Notes under the pieces: model-generated
The model's input: the letters and a program-made list of their open reading frames with translations, nothing else
The model's database searches: none
What the model was told of the DNA's origin: nothing
Origin: Novosphingobium indicum
GTDB taxonomy: Bacteria; Pseudomonadota; Alphaproteobacteria; Sphingomonadales; Sphingomonadaceae
Assembly (NCBI RefSeq): GCF_014645195.1
Contig: NZ_BMLK01000006.1
Location: 1-64,000, forward strand
Direction of reading: 5' to 3'
DNA: 64,000 bases
Shown here: positions 40,423 through 48,934 of the stretch, piece by piece
Numbering within the stretch: the first letter of the stretch is position 1
Layout of the letters: every line of letters starts with the position of its first letter
Made by a program: the position numbers and the translations under genes

Positions 40423-40527
40423 CAAAAAATTGCACCGACTCACTTAAGTATATGATTTATAATAAAAATAGGCCTATAAAATAGTTTCAAAACTCGTTTA
40501 CGGGCCGTTTACCTCCTTTAATTAGAT
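40400..40527. promoter_or_regulatory. AT-rich divergent promoter island
   Basis: The sequence between sciP and the PilZ-like gene is strikingly AT-rich (runs such as GATTTATAATAAAAATAG), unlike the high-GC surroundings. It contains a GANTC site (GACTC at 40437-40441); another (GATTC) lies at 40377-40381. It is most simply read as back-to-back promoters with accessible DNA. No DnaA box was seen. Confidence 0.5.
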
Positions 40528-40845
40528 TTGCGGGCAAGCGCAGTTGAGCATTCGAACGGGACTTTCAGAGACGTGGGCAAGAGCGACGATTCTCCATTTT
40601 CGGCAGCCTTGGCCAAGCACGTCTCGGCCGAAGGGTGCCAGTTCGTCTTCAACGAAAAGCGCGTCGCGCCGGGACAGCGTTTCCGCTTCAAGCTCGAAGG
40701 GTTCGATCCGGTCATAGGCACGGTACGCTGGGTGGTGACAGACCGCGTCGGGTTCGCCTTCGACCGTCCGCTGTCGCGCGCATGCCAGCAGGCCCTGAGC
40801 GAGCACTGCCGCACCGTTCACGGTCTGAAACTGTTCCTCGCCTGA
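40528..40845 (+). CDS. PilZ-like protein with degenerate N-terminus
   Basis: This is a protein of up to 105 residues. The C-terminal half matches a PilZ barrel: GQRFRFKLEGFDPVIGTVRWVV and RVGFAFDRPL. PilZ domains bind c-di-GMP through an Arg-rich N-terminal motif and a D/N-x-S-x-x-G motif. Here the second reads HVSAEGCQF and no RxxxR is visible, so binding is doubtful. It starts with TTG at 40528 or more likely GTG at 40573; neither has a strong ribosome site. It diverges from sciP and converges on prmA. Confidence 0.65.
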   Translation: MRASAVEHSNGTFRDVGKSDDSPFSAALAKHVSAEGCQFVFNEKRVAPGQRFRFKLEGFDPVIGTVRWVVTDRVGFAFDRPLSRACQQALSEHCRTVHGLKLFLA

Positions 40846-40852
40846 GGCGTGA

Positions 40853-41755
40853 TTACCTGCGGCGCCTGCGCAGCCAGAGGATCGACCAGTCCCCATTCGT
40901 AAGACGCGCCGCAAGGCGCAGCCCGGCTTTTCGGCACGCCGCCCGGACGGCGGCTTCCTGCGTCTGCAGCAGGCCGGCCAGCACGAGATGCCCGCCAGGT
41001 ACCAGCGCCGCGCCGAAGTCTGGCGCCAGCGCGACCAGCGGGCCGGCAAGAATGTTCGCCATGATGAGGTCGTAGGGGCCCCGCGCTGCCAATAGCGGGT
41101 GCGCCATGCCGTCGGCGATGGTCATGACCAGTTGGCCGTTGCCCGATCCCATGCGGATGCCGTTGGCGCGGGCATTGGCCTCGACCACGTCGGCGCAGAC
41201 GGCATCGATGTCGCTGGCAGTCGCCAATGCGCGCGGCCAGAGCGAAAGCGCGGCGAAGGCGAGCAGGCCGGTGCCGGTGCCGATATCGGCGCAGTTGCGC
41301 ACGACCACGCCCTGCGCCTTCATGTGCGTGAGCATCGCGAGGCATCCGGCCGTGGTGGCGTGTTGCCCGGTTCCGAAGGCCTGGCTGGCGGGTATGGTGA
41401 AGTCGACCAGCTTCGGGTTCGTACTGGCCGGGTGGTCCGGCGTGTGGACATAGAAACGCCCGGCCTGGATCGGCTCGAGATCCTGCTGGCTGGCGACGAG
41501 CCAGTCGGTGTCGGGAAGCTGTTCTTCCACGAATTCGGGCGCCCCGCCTGCAAACAGGTCCGCCAGCGCTTTCCGGTCGGCTTCCGTGGGCTTGTGCGAA
41601 AGCCAGGCTTCGAGCTGCCAGTCGTCGGGCCGGTCTTCGGCGATCTCGCTGCCGGACAGGACGATTTCCGGATCCCAATCGAGCGCATCTTCATGCGCCA
41701 CGAGCGCGCCTTCGATGACTTCGCGTGAGGCGAGGGCGGTCAGTTTCCAGCTCAT
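40853..41755 (-). CDS. prmA: ribosomal protein L11 methyltransferase PrmA
   Basis: This 300-residue SAM-dependent enzyme methylates L11 at several positions. The motif FTIPASQAFGTGQHATT is the family's substrate/SAM region. The SAM-binding Rossmann motif is CADIGTGTGLLAFAAL, followed by LIMANILAGPLVALAP (NILA motif). The N-terminal L11-recognition domain is present but short. Its ATG overlaps the beta-lactamase-like gene's TGA in ATGA, so it is translated downstream of that gene. Confidence 0.93.
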   Translation of the reverse strand: MSWKLTALASREVIEGALVAHEDALDWDPEIVLSGSEIAEDRPDDWQLEAWLSHKPTEADRKALADLFAGGAPEFVEEQLPDTDWLVASQQDLEPIQAGRFYVHTPDHPASTNPKLVDFTIPASQAFGTGQHATTAGCLAMLTHMKAQGVVVRNCADIGTGTGLLAFAALSLWPRALATASDIDAVCADVVEANARANGIRMGSGNGQLVMTIADGMAHPLLAARGPYDLIMANILAGPLVALAPDFGAALVPGGHLVLAGLLQTQEAAVRAACRKAGLRLAARLTNGDWSILWLRRRRR

Positions 41756-42678
41756 GGTGTCTCGGTTCCGGCTTCCATGGCTTGGGCTTCCTTGTCGAGC
41801 CGCTTTTCGAAGCGCTTTCGGGCTGTGGCGGCGTAGTCTGTGCAGGCCGATGCCGAGACCAGCGGAGTTTCACCGGCAAAACGAGGCATCATCGCGCTCG
41901 CGGAGGGATGCGGCGTCAGCAGGATGTCGCAGGGCAGGGCACCGATTTCATTCAGGCCGACCCTGATCTGCGCGACGCGGTCCGGGTGGTCGAAAAAGCG
42001 ATAGGTATCCGCGGAGATGGTCGTGGCGCTGTCGGCATAGGCGATCATGCGGCAGGTGAAATCCGCGGTGCAGGACTGCCAGGTCCAGCTCGTGGATCCG
42101 GGCGAATGCACCGGGGTGGCATGCGCCGTGACGGCCAGCTTGCCAACGACAACGCTGTCGCCGTTTTCCAGAACCTTGTCGATGGAGACCGGGGCAAAGC
42201 CATCGGTGATGTCGTGCTGGGGATCGTCGAGCGAGAGCGCGCCCGATTCGAGCAGGGCAGCGGCGGGCTGCAGTGCGGCGACGCTGGCGCCGGTCGCGTC
42301 CTTGAGCGCGGCCAGCGCGCCGACATGGTCGAAATGCTCGTGGCTGGAGACGATCCAGCGCACGTCGCCGGGCTTGAATCCCAGCTTTTCGATATTGGCG
42401 AGAACCAGCGTCGCGGCATCGGCCATTCCGCCGTCGATCAGCACGTGGCCGTCGTCGCCCGTGATCAGGATCGCGCCGATCCCACAGGTGCCCACATACC
42501 ACGTATTCCCGTAGATATGGGCAGGCGGCGCGGGATCGAGCCAGCCCTCTTTGCCGACGCAGGCTTGCGCCAGTTTGGAGGCGGTGAACGCGTCTTCCGG
42601 CGCGGGTTTTGCCTGTGCTGCGGAGGACATGGCTGCCAGCGACGCGGCCAGCAGAAGCGGCTTGAAGGTGCGACTCAT
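41752..42678 (-). CDS. subclass B3 metallo-beta-lactamase
   Basis: This 308-residue periplasmic protein has a signal peptide, MSRTFKPLLLAASLAAMSSA. All B3 zinc ligands are present: His113, His115, Asp117 and His118 in HEHFDH; His191 in TPVHSPGSTSW; and His257 in LLTPHPSAS. Family members hydrolyse beta-lactams including carbapenems. Related chromosomal B3 enzymes such as MIM-1 are known from Novosphingobium, and some may have non-antibiotic substrates. Activity is inferred, not shown. It overlaps prmA downstream by four bases, an unexpected pairing of a periplasmic hydrolase with a ribosomal methyltransferase. Confidence 0.9.
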   Translation of the reverse strand: MSRTFKPLLLAASLAAMSSAAQAKPAPEDAFTASKLAQACVGKEGWLDPAPPAHIYGNTWYVGTCGIGAILITGDDGHVLIDGGMADAATLVLANIEKLGFKPGDVRWIVSSHEHFDHVGALAALKDATGASVAALQPAAALLESGALSLDDPQHDITDGFAPVSIDKVLENGDSVVVGKLAVTAHATPVHSPGSTSWTWQSCTADFTCRMIAYADSATTISADTYRFFDHPDRVAQIRVGLNEIGALPCDILLTPHPSASAMMPRFAGETPLVSASACTDYAATARKRFEKRLDKEAQAMEAGTETP

Positions 42679-42830
42679 GGCCCTCGCTTTAGGCCTCGCT
42701 CGTGCGATAGGCCAGACAGCCCTAGCACTAACTCGCGTTGCGGAACTTGCACCATGCCACGATTTGGCTAAGGGGACATCGACGAGGGCAGCCTTTGTGC
42801 GCTGCCGCAGGCAAGGGGATTCGCAAGAGC

Positions 42831-43226
42831 ATGGCCACCGCCGGCACCAAGAACCGACCGCTTTCGCCCCACCTCCAGATCTGGCGCTGGGGCCCGCACA
42901 TGTTCGTTTCCATTCTGCACCGCGTTGCCGGAAACGGCCTCGCAGTTGCCGGGCTGGGCGTTTTTATGTGGTGGCTGGGCGCACTCGCAAGCGGCCCCGA
43001 AGCCTACGCGACCTTCGCCTGGGCCATGACGACGCCGATCGGCTACATCGTGCTGGTGGGCATCTCCTGGGCCTTCTTCACGCATATGATGAGCGGCCTG
43101 CGGCATTTCGTGCTCGACGTGGGCGCCGGTTTCGAGCTCAACATCAACAAGATCTGGTCGATCATTTCGCCGATCCTGGGTGTTCTGCTCACCGCTGCCT
43201 TCTGGGCACTCCTGCTGCTTCGCTGA
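42831..43226 (+). CDS. sdhC: succinate dehydrogenase cytochrome b556 subunit
   Basis: This 131-residue membrane anchor of complex II has three membrane helices. The N-terminal RPLSPHLQIWRW and SILHRVAGNGLA carry the Ser/Arg quinone-site residues. The haem-ligand His lies in HMMSGLRHFVLD. ATG 42831 is the start; no strong ribosome site is present and the longer frame from 42738 is unlikely. It begins the sdhCDA unit, with 12 bp to sdhD. Confidence 0.95.
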   Translation: MATAGTKNRPLSPHLQIWRWGPHMFVSILHRVAGNGLAVAGLGVFMWWLGALASGPEAYATFAWAMTTPIGYIVLVGISWAFFTHMMSGLRHFVLDVGAGFELNINKIWSIISPILGVLLTAAFWALLLLR

Positions 43227-43238
43227 GGGACGGAAAAC

Positions 43239-43625
43239 ATGGGTAACGGAACTTCCATCGGCCGCGTGCGCGGCCTCGGCTCCGCCAAGAACGGCACGCA
43301 TCACTGGCTGCTGCAGCGCTTCACCGCCATCGGCAACCTGTTGCTGGTGCTGTGGCTGGTCGTCTCGATCGTGCTGCTGCAGGACCTGTCCTACGCTGCG
43401 GTGATCGATTGGCTGTCGTCGCCGATCCCCGCCGTGGCGATGATCCTTCTGCTCGTATCGACCTTCTGGCACGCGCGCCTCGGCATGCAGGTCATGGTCG
43501 AGGACTACGTGCATGAGCATGCGAACAAGTTCGCCTGCATCGTCGCCCTGAACCTTGCCGCATTCGCAGGCGCCGCATTCGGCGTGTTCTGCGTCGTCCG
43601 CCTCGCGCTGGGAGCTTCCGCCTGA
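43239..43625 (+). CDS. sdhD: succinate dehydrogenase membrane anchor subunit
   Basis: This 128-residue second anchor of complex II has three helices. The haem-ligand segment is [19 protein letters not shown], including the His and the Asp-Tyr pair typical of SdhD. The TGA shares its A with the ATG of sdhA, giving one-base coupling. Confidence 0.95.
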   Translation: MGNGTSIGRVRGLGSAKNGTHHWLLQRFTAIGNLLLVLWLVVSIVLLQDLSYAAVIDWLSSPIPAVAMILLLVSTFWHARLGMQVMVEDYVHEHANKFACIVALNLAAFAGAAFGVFCVVRLALGASA

Positions 43626-45433
43626 TGTCCGCGCCTGCCTACAAGATCATCGACCACACTTACGACACCGTCGTCGTCGGCGCCGGGGGTTCGGGCCTGC
43701 GCGCCACGATGGGTTCGGCCGAGGCCGGCCTCAAGACGGCCTGCATCACCAAGGTCTTTCCGACCCGTTCGCATACCGTTGCGGCGCAGGGCGGCATCGC
43801 CGCTTCGCTCAAGAACAACACGCCGGACCACTGGACCTGGCACATGTACGACACCGTGAAAGGGTCGGACTGGCTGGGTGACCAGGACGCCATCGAATAC
43901 ATGGTGCGCGAAGCCCCGCAGGCCGTTTACGAGCTGGAGCACGCCGGTGTGCCCTTCAGCCGCAACGCCGACGGCACGATCTACCAGCGTCCGTTTGGCG
44001 GCCACATGCAGAACATGGGCGAAGGCCCGCCGGTGCAGCGCACCTGCGCTGCGGCCGACCGTACCGGCCACGCCATGCTGCACGCGCTGTACCAGCAGTC
44101 GCTGAAGTACGCGGCGGACTTCTTCATCGAATACTTCGCGATCGACCTGATCATGGAGAATGGCCAGTGCCGCGGCGTGATCGCGCTGTGCATGGACGAT
44201 GGGACGATCCACCGCTTCCGCTCGCAGGCAGTCGTGCTGGCAACGGGCGGCTATGGTCGTTCCTACTTCACCGCCACATCCGCCCACACCTGTACCGGTG
44301 ACGGCGGCGGCATGGTGCTGCGCGCGGGCCTGCCGCTGCAGGACATGGAGTTCGTGCAGTTCCACCCGACCGGCATCTACGGCGCCGGCGTTCTCATCAC
44401 CGAGGGTGCACGCGGCGAGGGCGGGTACCTCACCAACTCCGAAGGCGAGCGCTTCATGGAGCGCTATGCCCCCTCGGCGAAGGATCTGGCGTCGCGCGAT
44501 GTCGTTTCCCGCTCGATGGCGCTGGAAATCCGCGAAGGCCGCGGCGTCGGCCCGCACAAGGATCACATCTACCTGCACCTCGATCACATCGATCCCAAGG
44601 TGCTGGGCGAGCGTCTGCCGGGAATCACCGAATCGGGCAAGATCTTCGCCGGCGTCGACCTGACGCGCCAGCCGCTGCCGGTGGTGCCGACCGTCCACTA
44701 CAACATGGGCGGCATTCCGTGCGACTATAACGGCCGCGTGATGACCATCGGCCCTGATGGCGATCCGGAAACCGTAGTCCCCGGACTGTTCGCGGTGGGT
44801 GAGGCGGCATGTGTGTCGGTCCACGGCGCCAACCGCCTGGGCTCGAACTCGCTGATCGACCTTGTGGTCTTTGGCCGCGCTACCGGCCTGTACCTCAAGG
44901 ACAACATCAAGCCGAACGGCTCGCAGCCGGAACTGCCTAAGGATTCGGCCGACCTGGCGCTGACCCGCCTCGATCACTTCCGCAACGCCAAGGGCGGCTC
45001 GCCCACGGCGGAAATCCGCACCGAGATGCAGCGCACGATGTCGCTGCACGCTGCGGTGTTCCGCAACGACGAACTGATGGCAGAGGGCAAGGACAAGCTC
45101 GCCGCCACCTACAAGCGGATGGAAGACATCCACGTTTCCGATCGCGGCCTGATCTGGAACTCCGACCTCGTCGAGACGATGGAGCTGGACAACCTGATCT
45201 CTCAGGCGACGGTTACGCTCCACAGCGCGCACAACCGCAAGGAAAGCCGCGGCGCTCACGCGCACGAGGACTTCCCGAACCGCGACGACGCCAACTGGAT
45301 GAAGCACACCGCGACGTGGTTCAACGGCTGGGGCGGCGAGGGCGGCGAAGTCCGCATCGACTATCGCCCGGTCCACGAATTCACGCTGACGGATGATGTC
45401 GAGTACATCAAGCCCAAGGCGCGCGTGTACTAA
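43625..45433 (+). CDS. sdhA: succinate dehydrogenase flavoprotein subunit
   Basis: This 602-residue subunit oxidises succinate to fumarate with covalent FAD. FAD is attached at His50 in [10 protein letters not shown], after the Rossmann [12 protein letters not shown]. Catalytic residues lie in [21 protein letters not shown] and in the [14 protein letters not shown] SRDVVSRSM. The C-terminal segment is complete. The gene is followed by a strong terminator rather than sdhB, so the iron-sulfur subunit must be encoded elsewhere. Confidence 0.97.
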   Translation: MSAPAYKIIDHTYDTVVVGAGGSGLRATMGSAEAGLKTACITKVFPTRSHTVAAQGGIAASLKNNTPDHWTWHMYDTVKGSDWLGDQDAIEYMVREAPQAVYELEHAGVPFSRNADGTIYQRPFGGHMQNMGEGPPVQRTCAAADRTGHAMLHALYQQSLKYAADFFIEYFAIDLIMENGQCRGVIALCMDDGTIHRFRSQAVVLATGGYGRSYFTATSAHTCTGDGGGMVLRAGLPLQDMEFVQFHPTGIYGAGVLITEGARGEGGYLTNSEGERFMERYAPSAKDLASRDVVSRSMALEIREGRGVGPHKDHIYLHLDHIDPKVLGERLPGITESGKIFAGVDLTRQPLPVVPTVHYNMGGIPCDYNGRVMTIGPDGDPETVVPGLFAVGEAACVSVHGANRLGSNSLIDLVVFGRATGLYLKDNIKPNGSQPELPKDSADLALTRLDHFRNAKGGSPTAEIRTEMQRTMSLHAAVFRNDELMAEGKDKLAATYKRMEDIHVSDRGLIWNSDLVETMELDNLISQATVTLHSAHNRKESRGAHAHEDFPNRDDANWMKHTATWFNGWGGEGGEVRIDYRPVHEFTLTDDVEYIKPKARVY

Positions 45434-45458
45434 GATACTTTCAAATAAGAGATTTTGG

Positions 45459-45494
45459 TGGGAGCGGTCCGAAAGGATCGCTCCCATTTTCTTT
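45459..45494 (+). terminator. strong terminator after sdhA
   Basis: A 12-bp stem (45459-45470 with 45475-45486, one G.U pair) with a GAAA tetraloop is followed by TTTTCTTT. It lies 26 bp after the sdhA stop and ends the sdhCDA transcript. Confidence 0.92.
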
Positions 45495-45570
45495 GGTGCG
45501 CAGGGCTTCTTCCAAGAAAGTAACTTGCCTGAAGTGATAATTTGGCGGACTTTTCCTCTTTATTCGGGAG

Positions 45571-45576
45571 AGGAGG
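45571..45576 (+). promoter_or_regulatory. Shine-Dalgarno AGGAGG deciding a GTG start
   Basis: AGGAGG sits five bases before GTG 45582, in a frame that is open much further upstream. This is the strongest ribosome site in the window and fixes the start of the DUF900 hydrolase. Confidence 0.85.
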
Positions 45577-45581
45577 TCTTT

Positions 45582-46652
45582 GTGGCAAACGTTGAAATAT
45601 ATTTTATAACTAACCGCAATTACTTGCCTGAAAATAAGCGCGCCGTGTTCGGGCCTCACTTTAACCCGGACGGGGTTGCTGCACTGCGGTTTGGCAAAGC
45701 CGTGTATAACGTCGAAGGGCGCAATGCCTCATTCGAAGACATTCACGTTTATCCCGATGCTAAGGTCATGGCCGGAGAAACGACAGTTCCGCCAGCAGGC
45801 AGCGGCAGTTTTCTGGACGATCTGCGCGGCGAAATGCGTCAGGGTCGTGATACCCTGATATTCATTCACGGATACAACGTCTCTTTCACGGAGGCGCTCA
45901 AGGCCGGCGCGCTTCTGGCCGCCGGGTTGCCGCAGGACATCAATCTGGTTGTATTTTCCTGGCCCTCGGACGGCACTGCGGTGCCTTACATGTCCTATTA
46001 CAGCGATCGCGAGGACGCGCGTGCATCCGGCGCGGCATTGGCCCGCGCCTACCTCAAGCTCTTCGACTTCGTGAAGACCCTGCGCGAGACAGAAGTGCGC
46101 AACCGGACGGCGGCCGGCGCTGACCCGGTAGAAGCGGCAGCAGAGACCGAGCTGTGCGAACGCTGCATCCACGTGCTGGCCCATTCCATGGGGAATTACG
46201 TCCTGCGGCACGGTGTTCAGGCCATAAAGGCGAAGGACCCCCGCAAGATCGTTCGCATGTTCGATCAGGTCATCCTCGCGGCGGCGGATGAGGATGACGA
46301 CACGTTCGAATTCGAAAGCAAGCTTCGCGACTTGCCCATCCTCTCGCGCCGGGTGACGGTCTATCACAACCATCGTGACCGGGCCCTGCTGATCTCCGAC
46401 CGAACCAAGTCCAACCCGGATCGGCTCGGGTCCGAAGGGCCACGGATGCTGGACATGCTTCCCAAGAAGGTGGTCATCGTCGATTGCAGCAGGGTTGCCG
46501 CCATTGCCGACCCCAGGGTCCTGCATTCCTATTACATCCGCAGCCCCGCCGTGACGGCGGATATCAATGCCGTGCTCGACGACAATCCCGACGACCTGAT
46601 CGGCAACCGGGAAGTGGTCCGTGCGGCGCGCGCTTACCGGCTGGCCAGCTAG
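45582..46652 (+). CDS. DUF900-family alpha/beta hydrolase
   Basis: This 356-residue cytosolic protein resembles COG4782/DUF900 hydrolases. The oxyanion segment is DTLIFIHGYNVSF, the nucleophile elbow LAHSMGNYV (Ser), and acid and His residues follow in the C-terminal half (VYHNHRDRALLISD). Substrates of this family are unknown. It starts at GTG 45582 after AGGAGG. The leader and the first 30 or so codons are visibly AT-richer than the flanking genes, a possible sign of a different history. It is isolated between the sdhA terminator and the blaI operon. Confidence 0.82.
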   Translation: MANVEIYFITNRNYLPENKRAVFGPHFNPDGVAALRFGKAVYNVEGRNASFEDIHVYPDAKVMAGETTVPPAGSGSFLDDLRGEMRQGRDTLIFIHGYNVSFTEALKAGALLAAGLPQDINLVVFSWPSDGTAVPYMSYYSDREDARASGAALARAYLKLFDFVKTLRETEVRNRTAAGADPVEAAAETELCERCIHVLAHSMGNYVLRHGVQAIKAKDPRKIVRMFDQVILAAADEDDDTFEFESKLRDLPILSRRVTVYHNHRDRALLISDRTKSNPDRLGSEGPRMLDMLPKKVVIVDCSRVAAIADPRVLHSYYIRSPAVTADINAVLDDNPDDLIGNREVVRAARAYRLAS

Positions 46653-46679
46653 CGGCTTGCGTTAATTCGGCGTTCATGT

Positions 46680-46706
46680 TTACAGACGTAGTCGATTACA
46701 TACGTA
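46680..46706. promoter_or_regulatory. tandem BlaI-type operator repeats
   Basis: TTACAGACGTA (46680-46690) and TTACATACGTA (46696-46706) differ at one position and are spaced 16 bp apart. Each is an imperfect TTAC-N4-GTA palindrome, and the outer GTTTAC/GTAAAC arms make a larger dyad. They lie directly before blaI, where an autoregulatory operator would be expected. Confidence 0.65.
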
Positions 46707-46722
46707 AACGATGGAGTGGCGA

Positions 46723-47109
46723 GTGGCGGAAAAGTCCGATCAGCCGGAACGCATTTCCGAAGCAGAGCAGGCCGTGATGGAGGCGCTCTGGCAGCGCTCT
46801 CCGTTGACGGCGCAGGAAGTTTGCGAGCATGTCTGCGCCGAGCGCGACTGGAGCCTCAACACGGTCAAGACACTGCTTTCCCGTCTGGTGACCAAGCAGG
46901 CGGTGGCGACTCAGCCGGACGGCAAGCGCTTCCTCTATTCCCCCCGAATCGCCCGGTCCGACTATCTCGGCACCGAAAGCCGCCGTCTGGTCGACCGCCT
47001 TTTCGGCGGCCGCGCGGCGCCGCTGTTCGCGCATCTGGCCCAGTCCGAGGCGCTGACCCCCGATGACATCGCCGAAATCGAGGCCCTGCTGAAGGAGCTG
47101 AAGTCATGA
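46723..47109 (+). CDS. BlaI/MecI/CopY-family transcriptional repressor
   Basis: This 128-residue winged-helix regulator has the family core ISEAEQAVMEALWQRSPLTAQEVCEHV and WSLNTVKTLLSRLVTKQAV. In the paradigm, a repressor dimer is cleaved after its M56 partner senses a signal. GTG 46723 is preferred over ATG 46711 because GGAG lies six bases before it and the ATG has no ribosome site. The ATGA overlap couples it to the M56 peptidase gene. Tandem operator-like repeats lie upstream. The repressed target beyond this operon is unknown. Confidence 0.9.
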   Translation: MAEKSDQPERISEAEQAVMEALWQRSPLTAQEVCEHVCAERDWSLNTVKTLLSRLVTKQAVATQPDGKRFLYSPRIARSDYLGTESRRLVDRLFGGRAAPLFAHLAQSEALTPDDIAEIEALLKELKS

Positions 47110-48809
47110 TCGAATGGCTGACCGATACGCTCGTGATGACCGGCGCGCTGCTGGCGCTGGTCCTTCTGGTCCGCAAGCCCGTGGGGCGTTGGTTCGGGCC
47201 GCATGCCGCCTATGCGCTCTGGGCGCTGCCGATGATCCGGCTGGTGCTGCCGCCGCTGGCTCTGCCGCGTAATCTCCTGCCGCTGCCGAAGGTCTCGATC
47301 GAGCCCATCGTGGGCGGTGCGACGACGGTGGAACCGGTTCGTGTCGGCGGTGCTTCGATGATGACGGCGCCAGTTGATACCACTCCGATCGTTCCCGCCC
47401 AGCCTGGTTTGCTGGAGCAGGTGCCGTGGACCACGGTGTTTCTGACGATCTGGATTCTCGGCGTGCTGGCTTTTCTCGGCTGGCGCACATGGAATTACTT
47501 CACCATGCGGCGCGAACTGCTTGCTGAAGCACGGCAGGTCGCGCAGGCTGATGGCGTGCGCATTGTCGAGACCCCGGCGGCTGCCGCACCGCTGGCATTC
47601 GGCGTGTTCGACAAGGTGGTGGCGCTCCCGACCGGTTTTCTTGCGAACACCGACTCCGAAAGCTCGGACTTCGCGATTGCGCACGAACTGGAGCACCACG
47701 CGGGCAACGACCTGCTGGCGATCATCGTGATGCAGCCGCTGTTTGCGCTACACTGGTTCAATCCGCTGGCCTGGGCTGCATGGCGTGCGCTGCGCGGCGA
47801 TCAGGAAGTCGCTTGCGACGCCCGCGTCGTCGCTGGCCGTGATCGCAGCATCCGGGCTCGCTATGGCCAGCTGATTGCGTCCTATGCCGCCGGGACCCGG
47901 CTTGCCCTTGCCGCGCCGATGGCCGGACCGCTGACCGGCGACAAGCCGATCATCCACCGCCTCAAGGCGCTGGCGCACAAGGACGTCACGCCCGCGCGGC
48001 GCGTGCTGGGCCGCAGTCTCTTCGCGATGGCCATCGTTGCTGTCCCCGCCACCGCCACGGTCAGCTATGCGGCCATGGAGGAGGCTGAGGAACTGCAGCC
48101 GGTCGACGTGCCGGAGGTACCTGCAGCGCCCGCCCCTCCCGAAGCCCCGACGCTTGTCGCCGCACTCGATGCACCGGAACCGCCCGCCGCCCCCGAACCG
48201 CCGCGCTGGGATGGCTCCGAGGCCGAGGTGCCCGCGCCTCCGGCTCCGCCATCTCCGCCAGCCGAGCACAAGACCGTCTGGATTCACAAGTCGGTCGATC
48301 GCGAAGCCGAACGCAGTGCCGCTCTTGCCGAGCGCCAGGCGGCCCAGGCTGAACGCCGCGCGGAACGGGGCCAGCGTCAGATGGAACGGCAGGTCGAACG
48401 CCAGTCTGCCCAAGCCGAACGTCAGGCGGCTCAGGCCGAGCGGATGGCGGCAGAGGCCATGGCGCGTGCTCCCAAAGTAGAGGAATCGGTAACCCGCGAC
48501 GGCAAGAAGGTGATCCGGATTGTCCAGAAGAGCAGGGATGGCAAGCAGGTGGTCAAGCAGGAAATGGTGCTGGACGAAGATTGTCCGGCAGACAGTCCGC
48601 GCTCCACGCGTGACGGTTCGCACTCCTGGACGGTGATCTGCACCGGTGCTCCCAAGGTGGCGATGACGGCCACGATCAAGGCGCTCAAGTCCGCCCGTCA
48701 GGCCATCGTATCCGAACGCAACCTGGGCGAGGACGTGCGGGCCGAGATCCTTGCCGACCTCGACAGGGAAATCGCCGACGCCTTCAAGGAAATGCACGAA
48801 GTCAACTGA
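47106..48809 (+). CDS. M56-family membrane metallopeptidase (BlaR1-like)
   Basis: This 567-residue sensor-protease has N-terminal membrane helices (about 10-50 and 108-130). A zinc motif HELEH at 193-197 has a third ligand Glu234 in DQEVACD. Another helix lies near 300. The C-terminal region is not a penicillin-binding sensor domain. It has Pro/Ala-rich stretches and then a Gln/Glu/Arg/Ala coiled coil of repeated ERQAAQAERRAER type (about 395-445) and a small terminal domain. The signal is therefore probably not a beta-lactam. By family it cleaves the BlaI partner encoded upstream. A strong terminator follows. Confidence 0.9.
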   Translation: MIEWLTDTLVMTGALLALVLLVRKPVGRWFGPHAAYALWALPMIRLVLPPLALPRNLLPLPKVSIEPIVGGATTVEPVRVGGASMMTAPVDTTPIVPAQPGLLEQVPWTTVFLTIWILGVLAFLGWRTWNYFTMRRELLAEARQVAQADGVRIVETPAAAAPLAFGVFDKVVALPTGFLANTDSESSDFAIAHELEHHAGNDLLAIIVMQPLFALHWFNPLAWAAWRALRGDQEVACDARVVAGRDRSIRARYGQLIASYAAGTRLALAAPMAGPLTGDKPIIHRLKALAHKDVTPARRVLGRSLFAMAIVAVPATATVSYAAMEEAEELQPVDVPEVPAAPAPPEAPTLVAALDAPEPPAAPEPPRWDGSEAEVPAPPAPPSPPAEHKTVWIHKSVDREAERSAALAERQAAQAERRAERGQRQMERQVERQSAQAERQAAQAERMAAEAMARAPKVEESVTRDGKKVIRIVQKSRDGKQVVKQEMVLDEDCPADSPRSTRDGSHSWTVICTGAPKVAMTATIKALKSARQAIVSERNLGEDVRAEILADLDREIADAFKEMHEVN

Positions 48810-48833
48810 TCCGGGGTATTTCAGGCACGATTT

Positions 48834-48873
48834 AGCACCGGGATCGTTTCATCGTCCCGGTGCTTTCGTTTTT
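48834..48873 (+). terminator. terminator of the blaI-M56 operon
   Basis: AGCACCGGGA (48834-48843) pairs with 48855-48864 in a perfect 10-bp stem, followed by TTCGTTTTT. It lies 24 bp after the M56 stop. Confidence 0.88.
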
Positions 48874-48934
48874 GGCAGTTGTGCATGGTTTTTGTTCGCC
48901 ATATCCTCCCCTGAAATGTGGGAGGGATCTGGAC

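Noticed and set aside
40400..40527. Replication origin in the AT-rich island near sciP
   Set aside because: No DnaA box such as TTATCCACA was seen and no origin-linked genes are adjacent; divergent promoters explain it.
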